From: Farysia itapuensis
Lineage: Eukaryota; Basidiomycota; Ustilaginomycetes; Ustilaginales; Ustilaginaceae
DNA: 64,000 nucleotides
NCBI GenBank assembly: GCA_023212645.1
Contig: JALBYC010000024.1
Location: 62,001 to 126,000 of the forward strand
Direction of reading: 5' to 3'
Positions within the stretch are counted from its first letter, which is position 1; each line of letters begins with the position of its first letter. The translations under genes were made by a program, and so were the position numbers. Below the pieces are notes generated by a model. It was given only the letters and a program-made list of their open reading frames with translations, was not told the origin of the DNA and did no database searches. This document shows, one piece after another, positions 57,934 through 64,000 of the stretch.

Positions 57934-60369
57934 ATGGCGAGTGCAAAGCGACTCAACAAGCGACAGCTGCGCGAGCAGCAAGAGTTGCAAGAACTAGCCG
58001 AAAAGCAGCTGCAAAGCAACCCTTCTGCGCCGGAAGAAGAGGGCGAAGTGGAAGAAGCAAAGGTGTCAAAATTAACGAACGGTCCGTCCCTCTTTTCAGC
58101 CCTCGGCGATCAACAGTCACCCCAAAGCGAACCTGAAGACGACGAGGATGACGAGGACCTATCAGCACAACAACCAGTGAAACCGAACTCGAAGAAAAAC
58201 AAAAAGAAGAAGAAAAAGAAGCCTGCAGGTGTCGAGGAAGAGCAGCAGAGTGGTGGTGCTACCCCTACGCCGACAAAGAAGCAGCCACCAGGGGGGTCAA
58301 CAACGCCAGCGAAGAAGGGCAAGGACGCGAGTGGCAAAGATGTCTCGGAAATGTCGACGCAAGAGTTTGATGCGCTGCTTGCGTCGCAAGCTGAGCTCAA
58401 CGCTCAGTCTGCCTCGGCGGTCAATGGGGGTCAAAGCGGTAGGGGAGGCGGCAGTGTGTCGTCCTTCCGTGCTCATCTTGCTCTAGATCCTCGCAGTTTG
58501 GATCCGGGTGTTGAGTTGCGGCGTCAGTTTGGCTCGGCAGCGATCAAGGCGTATCAGGCCGAGGCAGGTGCGGCGGGTCGCTCGGCATCGAGTGGTGCAA
58601 GAGCTCGTGCACAGGCAACCAACTCAAACCTCAAAGTACGCAGCATCCTCTGCACACCCAAAGACTACTGGCCACCCATCGCACGCAGCTTCACCGGTAT
58701 GAGCATGGACGTCATCGAAGACCACCACACCGCTGGCCGCATCTCAACCTGGAAACACAGCAAAGCCTATCGCCATGTCCAAATGCAGTTCCTCCAGGCC
58801 GTCAAGTCGTACGATCCCAACTCTCTCATGGCGTTGCTGCGCGTGTATCCCTACCATATTGACACGCTTCTTCAGCTCAGTGAGTACTCGCGCCACCAGG
58901 GCGATTTGGGCCAGGCGGGCGACTTTAACGACCGCGCCCTCTTTGCATTCGAACGCTGCGCCAGTCCCTTTTTCATCTCGGGCCTTTCCAGCTCCTCCTC
59001 TGGCCCGGCTATGGTCAACTTTAACAAGATCGAGAACCGCGCCTTCTACCTGGCGCTTCATCGACAGATTGGATTCCTCGGTCGCAGGGGCACGTGGCGT
59101 ACTGCACTCGAGTGGGCAAAGTTACTCCTCGGGCTGGGTCAAGACGGTGAGGACCATCATGCCGCTTTGCTGTGGATTGACTTCCTTGCTGTAAAGTCGC
59201 GACAGCACCGCTGGCTGTTGGAGCTGATGACCAAGTTGGACGAGCAGAGAGCGGCGCGGGCTGGGGTGAGTCGAATTGACGACCTGGTCATCCCGGCTGT
59301 TACGCCGATCGACGGCGCAAACAAGGCGGCGGCGGGCGAGGTGGACGGGTACGCTGGCGTGCTGGACTGGTGTGTTGGTCTGCAGTATGCACGGGCACTC
59401 GCTCTGCGAGCTGTGGAAAAGGAGGAGGGGGACAAGACGCACTTGCGCAGCACGGCTGCTTTGCGTCTAGCCATCGCACGCTATCCGGGCGTCGTACCAC
59501 TGCTGTGCAACAAAGTCGGCGTCGACCTGCCGTCCAAGATCGCTGGACACCCGCTCTTCCAGCTCGAGACGCGCTACAGCGCCTCAGCACCGGGCGAGAC
59601 CCTACCAGACCTAATGGCGCACATCTACGTCCTCCGGTCCGAAAGTTTGTGGAAGGAGAGCGAAATGGCGCAGTGGCTGCGCTCTACTGCGATGGACATG
59701 GCCGATGCGCTGTGCGTCGACGCCGACCTGGGTCGAAAGAGCAAGCGCAAGCCGGCGAGCGCGAACTCGGTGACCAAGCTGGGTGTCTATCGTCATGTCC
59801 TCGTCTCGGATCTGCCCGATGCAATGCGTCAACAGCTGATTGCCTTTCTACCGCCTGCGATCACGTCGAGTAGCGAGCAGATGGACTCGTTCGACCCCGT
59901 ACCTCCCCGCCCGCTTGCTGGACAGACCGACGACGACGACGATGATGTTGGCAAAGTGACGCGCTACGACGATGACTACTTTGCACCTGTCCTCGCAGAC
60001 CAGGCACGGTCTCGATCGCAAGCTCCACTGACGGCGGAAAGTGCCGTGCAGCAACAGGGTATGATGCAGGCACTCATGCGGGCCCTCGGGCGTGCAACCG
60101 GCCAAGACGCCGCAGATGCAGACCAGGACAACGGCTGGGACAATGCTATGGCCAACATGGACGACGAGACGCGCGCCGACGTTCTCGCCCAACTCATGCA
60201 AGGCATGCCCGGCGCATTCGACGACGACGATGACTCTAATGCAAACGCTCCGGCTGCCGGTGGTGGAGGAGCTTTTGCCGCGCTCCGCGGTGCACTTGAC
60301 GCTCTTTGGGGCGGCGGCCACGCTGCCCCTGCCAACGAGGACCATGACGACCTCTCGGATTCCGAGTAA
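57934..60369 (+). CDS. RQC1: TCF25/RQC1 homolog, ribosome quality control complex subunit
   Basis: 811 residues from the ATG at 57934. The N-terminus (MASAKRLNKRQLREQQELQE) and a KNKKKKKKKP patch are basic, as in Rqc1. The TCF25 domain lies at about 230-620: PKDYWPPIARSFTGMSMDVI, SLMALLRVYPYHIDTLLQLS, FNDRALFAFERC and AFYLALHRQIGFLGRRGTWR. A long Asp-rich and Gln-rich tail follows. Rqc1 works with Ltn1, Rqc2 and Cdc48 on stalled 60S subunits to clear incomplete nascent chains. It lies 130 bp upstream of the cyclophilin-40 gene in the same direction. Confidence 0.92.
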   Translation: MASAKRLNKRQLREQQELQELAEKQLQSNPSAPEEEGEVEEAKVSKLTNGPSLFSALGDQQSPQSEPEDDEDDEDLSAQQPVKPNSKKNKKKKKKKPAGVEEEQQSGGATPTPTKKQPPGGSTTPAKKGKDASGKDVSEMSTQEFDALLASQAELNAQSASAVNGGQSGRGGGSVSSFRAHLALDPRSLDPGVELRRQFGSAAIKAYQAEAGAAGRSASSGARARAQATNSNLKVRSILCTPKDYWPPIARSFTGMSMDVIEDHHTAGRISTWKHSKAYRHVQMQFLQAVKSYDPNSLMALLRVYPYHIDTLLQLSEYSRHQGDLGQAGDFNDRALFAFERCASPFFISGLSSSSSGPAMVNFNKIENRAFYLALHRQIGFLGRRGTWRTALEWAKLLLGLGQDGEDHHAALLWIDFLAVKSRQHRWLLELMTKLDEQRAARAGVSRIDDLVIPAVTPIDGANKAAAGEVDGYAGVLDWCVGLQYARALALRAVEKEEGDKTHLRSTAALRLAIARYPGVVPLLCNKVGVDLPSKIAGHPLFQLETRYSASAPGETLPDLMAHIYVLRSESLWKESEMAQWLRSTAMDMADALCVDADLGRKSKRKPASANSVTKLGVYRHVLVSDLPDAMRQQLIAFLPPAITSSSEQMDSFDPVPPRPLAGQTDDDDDDVGKVTRYDDDYFAPVLADQARSRSQAPLTAESAVQQQGMMQALMRALGRATGQDAADADQDNGWDNAMANMDDETRADVLAQLMQGMPGAFDDDDDSNANAPAAGGGGAFAALRGALDALWGGGHAAPANEDHDDLSDSE

Positions 60370-60499
60370 CAGAATCGGCAGCACGCATCGGGAGATGCGG
60401 ATCGGGCTGCGGAAATCAGAAGAAATCGGAAGAATTTTGTTGCTTTGAGCCTTTGACAATTCACGCTCGGTCCAACTGACTACCATAACCACGACAACG

Positions 60500-61732
60500 A
60501 TGGCACCATTGACACCTGCAGACGGCAACCCGGTTGTCTACCTGGACATTGAATTCGAGGGCGACACCCCACCCACTCGCAAGGGGGAGAATCGAATCGT
60601 CCTCGAGCTTTATGCAAACACGGTTCCGCGCACCGCTGAAAACTTTCGCGTGCTGTGTGTTGGCGATACAGTGTCACAGAGCACGGGCGTGCCGCTCAAG
60701 TTTGCTGGCAGTGGATTCCACCGCGTGATTCCCAAGTTTATGATCCAGGGTGGAGATTTCACGCGCGGCGATGGGACGGGAGGGGAGAGTATCTATGGGG
60801 AGAAGTTTGCGGACGAGGATCTGACGACGGACCAGCATTCCGAGCCGTTCTTGCTGAGTATGGCCAATGCGGGGCCGGATACCAACGGGTCGCAATTCTT
60901 CATCACGACCGTACCTACGCCGCACTTGGATGGGAAGCATGTCGTCTTTGGCCGCGTCCTGAGGGGCAAGTCGACAGTACGACGAATCGAGAATGCCGAG
61001 ACAAGCGCGGGGGACAAACCCAAGCACGCCATCACCATCGCATCCTGCGGACAGTGGGACACCACCACCACCACCACTACTACTGGCGGGGAGGAGTACG
61101 GCATTGAGGCTGATCCCACCGGCGACGTGTTTGAAGACTACCCAGACGACGAGGACCCGGAACTTGATTCGGATCTGCAGCGATGTTTCGACATTGCGTC
61201 CAAGCTCAAGACCATCGGCAACACGCTCTTCAGCAGCGGCCAGCTACCGCCTGCGCTGGGCAAGTACAGTAAAGCCCTACGCTACTTGCAGCAACACCCG
61301 GTCATGCCAGAGGGAACAACGCCCGAGTTCAGCGCAGAGTACCTCGCTCTCCGCTCAACCTGTGCCCTCAACGCCGCCCTCTGCGCGCTCAAAGCGCCCG
61401 CAGGCGCCGGCGCCAACGCAAACGCCAATGCCCAACTGGCACTCAAACTCTGCTCCTCCGTCATCTCCTCCCTCAACTCCTCCTCCCTATCCTGGGACCC
61501 AACCAAAGCCGAACAGGAAAAACGTCACCTAGACCTCACAAAAGCCCTCTACCGCCGCGCACTGGCCCACCTGGCGCTCAAGGACGAAGACAGCGCGGAA
61601 ACCGACCTCAAAGCAGCCTCGGGCAACAGCCCCGCCGATCCCGCGCCCAAAAAAGAACTACAGGCATTGGCCCAACGCAGACAGGCCCGGCTCAACGCCC
61701 AGCGCGCTGCCTACGCCAAAATGTTCTCCTAG
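60500..61732 (+). CDS. Cyclophilin-40, Hsp90-associated peptidyl-prolyl isomerase with TPR repeats
   Basis: 410 residues from the ATG at 60500. The cyclophilin domain (about 10-190) has [67 protein letters not shown] and the long divergent loop typical of Cyp40. A poly-Thr spacer coded by an ACC microsatellite near 61061-61083 links it to a TPR domain ([40 protein letters not shown]). It corresponds to yeast Cpr6/Cpr7 and acts as a co-chaperone of Hsp90. It is convergent with the RNA-dependent RNA polymerase gene, with 60 bp between stops. Confidence 0.94.
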   Translation: MAPLTPADGNPVVYLDIEFEGDTPPTRKGENRIVLELYANTVPRTAENFRVLCVGDTVSQSTGVPLKFAGSGFHRVIPKFMIQGGDFTRGDGTGGESIYGEKFADEDLTTDQHSEPFLLSMANAGPDTNGSQFFITTVPTPHLDGKHVVFGRVLRGKSTVRRIENAETSAGDKPKHAITIASCGQWDTTTTTTTTGGEEYGIEADPTGDVFEDYPDDEDPELDSDLQRCFDIASKLKTIGNTLFSSGQLPPALGKYSKALRYLQQHPVMPEGTTPEFSAEYLALRSTCALNAALCALKAPAGAGANANANAQLALKLCSSVISSLNSSSLSWDPTKAEQEKRHLDLTKALYRRALAHLALKDEDSAETDLKAASGNSPADPAPKKELQALAQRRQARLNAQRAAYAKMFS

Positions 61733-61792
61733 CACCACTTCGCAGAAAATACAGTGCGGGAGAGAGAAAAGAGTGTTTTGTTTTTCTTGAGA

Positions 61793-64000
61793 TCAAGTGT
61801 GCGTCTCGGGCAGTGCCTGCTGCGATGGAGGGTGAGTTTTGGGCAAAGGATTGAGCAGGTGGATCTGTACGAGCTCCAACAGACAGCTGAGTGCGAGGAG
61901 GGAGAATGAGTTACCGCCAAACACTCTCGTCCGCTCCGACGTGGCTCCCAAATGACACGCTGCGTAGAGGCAGTGCATCTCGATCAGCCGCTGGTCGTGC
62001 TTCTTGCGCAGTTTCTCGGCCAGGTCCAGCCCGTCATCCTCGTCCTCTTCGACAATGCCTTTGGCCGACTCGGCATTTGCTTGCGCTGCAGCCTTGGCGG
62101 TCTGCCCGTTTCGTCGGTTGCGCCGGGAAAAGGGGTCAGAACCAAGCAGCTTGTTGCGTCTCTTGCGGCGCACCAGCTCTTCATCGTCGCTGTCTGCGCT
62201 GAAATCATCTTCGTCACTGTCAAAGTCACTGAGTGGATCTTGATGACACACCACTTGCTCGCCGTCAACCCAGATAAACTTGTACGGCTTCGGGCCATCG
62301 TCCTCCGACTGCTCATCAGAATCGTCGGATTTGTTTCCCCTGCCCTTGGGCTTGTTCTTCTTGATCGGCTTTTTGCTGCTCTTGGCGTCTTTGACTTCTT
62401 TCCTGTTTCTGGTGATGTTGGTGATTTCCGAGGTCAGCGGGAAATCCTTGTGGAACAGCTCCTTGACTGCCTCGGGAGCTGGCTTTGGTCGGTCGTTAAA
62501 GTAGCCAGCTGCAACCAGATGCAATTGAGCCCGCAGGATGGGGAACAGCTCTGAAGTTGCCGTCTTGAGGCGGTCCTGGCGACGTTTGAGTTGATGCTTG
62601 CGAGTGGCCAACACTTGTGTACCGACCAAAACCTCTTCTTCAATCAGCCACTCGGACTCGGCTCGCTTCTCGGGAATCCATTCGGCGACACGACTGATGT
62701 GTCTGACAAACGAGAGCAGTAACTGGATGTACCCCTTTTCTAGTTCGGTACGACGCGCATCCGTTGGTTGTATCTCTGGGTATTTTTCTCCCAGCCGTTT
62801 GAGAACGATGAGCAGATCGTCGCATGAGCCCTGGTTCTGCAAAAGTGTAGCCAAGCTGTTGCTAGACCCTCCCTTCTCGGGATAGCGGGGCGTGTCTCCG
62901 TCGGGCATATCCGTGATCTGCTCGGGGATCGCACGATACAGATATCCAAGCGCTCGCTCGCTGCGGTACACTCCTGGTGCACCTGCTGTTTTCTGCGCCA
63001 AGAAATCGGGTCGTGCGGCCGTGATGGGCGGCATGGGAATCTCCTTTCGGTGCACGGCTTGGCCCGTCTTGCGGAAGTCAACCGCCTTGGAGTGCAGCGT
63101 CGCCAGTTTCAGACAGTCTGGGTCCATCGAATGCTTTTCGCTCTTGTCCGAAATCTGCAGATGGAAATGGGATACCAAGCCGATCTGGTCGTTGATGACA
63201 AAGTCGACAAAGAAATCGGCAAGATCCTCAAAGCGACATGGACGCGCCAGCTCCATGTTCTTGACGCTAGCGTACTCGGCAGGCGAGCGCATAAAGTGTG
63301 GAAAGATGCTCGTGTCCTGATAGATGGTGTACAAATCGCCGTCCAGATCGCCACCTCCAAGAATGGAGGGCAAAGGACGTGCGGTTGCACACTTGTTGAA
63401 CACGACAACATTGCGTAGTTTGCGAAGCGGATGGTCTTCTGGAGGGACCACGGCAGTCACGATCCGAACATCGCCGGGATGAATTGTTGGACTACGCCCG
63501 ATCATGACCCTGCCTTCGACAATCTCCTTTTCGCCAGTATTAAAGTCGTCGACCTGCACATAGATCTCGTTCTTGCCCAGCAGGCTGAACTCGTCGACAA
63601 CACCCATGAGAGTGTACCCGGTGGTGGGGATTCGAGCCTTTCGCTTGAGATCACCGAGGGCGGCTGCAATGACGATTGTACACAACCTGTTGAGAACGCC
63701 GTTGGTTGGCAGCTCGTCTGGGTGCACGCCTAGCAGATCGTGAATGCGCTGGAAAAGGTCTCCTACGTCTGCAGCATCGCCAAACGAGAAGGAATGAAGC
63801 AGGTGCGCAGCGCGCTCAAAGCTGGACCTCACCGATTTGACACGATCGACGGCCTTCTCTTGCAGCGATAGGAATGCCTCCTTCGGCACGCCTAGATCCT
63901 CGAGTGCGTTGATGAGTGGACGATTGAGACGCGCCGGCAGCGGGAGGAGTGAAGTAGCGGCGACTTCAACGTCTCGGTGCTCGGGAGCGGCAAACTTGAT
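61793..64000 (-). CDS. RNA-dependent RNA polymerase of the RNA-silencing family (5' end beyond right edge)
   Basis: 735 residues are visible; the frame stays open to base 64000, so the true start is outside the window. The cellular RdRP catalytic motif LGGGDLDGDLY has its Asp triad at 63335-63349. Upstream lie LNRPLINALEDLGVP, RKARIPTTGYTLMGVVDE and MIGRSPTIHPGDVRIV, all standard for the QDE-1/RDR family. The C-terminus contains Lys- and Asp/Ser-rich stretches and a final Leu-rich segment. These enzymes copy single-stranded RNA into dsRNA for Dicer and Argonaute. Ustilago maydis is reported to lack the pathway, while some relatives keep it. No break is seen in the visible part. Confidence 0.92.
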   Translation of the reverse strand: MKFAAPEHRDVEVAATSLLPLPARLNRPLINALEDLGVPKEAFLSLQEKAVDRVKSVRSSFERAAHLLHSFSFGDAADVGDLFQRIHDLLGVHPDELPTNGVLNRLCTIVIAAALGDLKRKARIPTTGYTLMGVVDEFSLLGKNEIYVQVDDFNTGEKEIVEGRVMIGRSPTIHPGDVRIVTAVVPPEDHPLRKLRNVVVFNKCATARPLPSILGGGDLDGDLYTIYQDTSIFPHFMRSPAEYASVKNMELARPCRFEDLADFFVDFVINDQIGLVSHFHLQISDKSEKHSMDPDCLKLATLHSKAVDFRKTGQAVHRKEIPMPPITAARPDFLAQKTAGAPGVYRSERALGYLYRAIPEQITDMPDGDTPRYPEKGGSSNSLATLLQNQGSCDDLLIVLKRLGEKYPEIQPTDARRTELEKGYIQLLLSFVRHISRVAEWIPEKRAESEWLIEEEVLVGTQVLATRKHQLKRRQDRLKTATSELFPILRAQLHLVAAGYFNDRPKPAPEAVKELFHKDFPLTSEITNITRNRKEVKDAKSSKKPIKKNKPKGRGNKSDDSDEQSEDDGPKPYKFIWVDGEQVVCHQDPLSDFDSDEDDFSADSDDEELVRRKRRNKLLGSDPFSRRNRRNGQTAKAAAQANAESAKGIVEEDEDDGLDLAEKLRKKHDQRLIEMHCLYAACHLGATSERTRVFGGNSFSLLALSCLLELVQIHLLNPLPKTHPPSQQALPETHT

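Overview
The window is about 64 kb of gene-dense nuclear DNA from a fungus, most likely a smut (Ustilaginomycotina, Ustilaginaceae-like). This rests on some thirty protein genes in 64 kb, almost all carried on single uninterrupted open frames, typical fungal protein families, long low-complexity acidic or Ser/Ala-rich tails, and very short spaces between genes. The right edge carries an RNA-dependent RNA polymerase of the RNA-silencing type. Ustilago maydis is reported to lack RNA silencing, while relatives such as U. hordei and Sporisorium reilianum keep it, so a silencing-competent smut is the better guess. I saw no tRNA, rRNA, transposon or CRISPR array.

Layout. 1-10 kb: the 5' part of arginine-type carbamoyl-phosphate synthase large chain (cut by the left edge), DBP7 and SDA1 (divergent 60S ribosome-assembly genes), and VTC4 (vacuolar polyphosphate polymerase). 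10-15.5 kb: a forkhead regulator, a 2-kb gene-poor stretch with a possible spliced transcript, and an SH3 protein. 15.5-27 kb: NOP56, proteasome alpha-1, CCT2, RIB3, CTR9, a PdxT/SNO-type glutaminase and an NF-YB/HAP3 subunit. 27-38 kb: a very long Fab1/PIKfyve-like lipid kinase, RIC8, and a PBN1/PIG-X-like GPI-mannosyltransferase subunit. 38-46 kb: a putative secreted protein of unknown function, a SNF2 ATPase, glutathione-dependent formaldehyde dehydrogenase, and a secreted aspartic protease. 46-57 kb: a dihydrofolate/folylpolyglutamate synthase fused behind a large disordered region, an NBR1-like ZZ/FW protein, a peroxisomal acyl-CoA oxidase, an EAF7-like NuA4 subunit, and SCO1. 58-64 kb: RQC1/TCF25, a cyclophilin-40, and the partial RNA-dependent RNA polymerase.

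Most genes are housekeeping: ribosome assembly and quality control, protein folding and turnover, chromatin and transcription elongation, vitamin B2, B6 and folate metabolism, and phosphate storage. They alternate in divergent pairs with 110-260 bp shared promoters and convergent pairs whose stop codons lie only 26-110 bp apart. The entries most worth a second look are the folate-synthase fusion, the NBR1-like protein with a C-terminal LIR-type motif, the Fab1-like kinase without a visible FYVE finger, the SNF2 protein with a reduced RING, the cysteine-free putative secreted protein, and the RNA-silencing polymerase in a genome full of tightly convergent genes.
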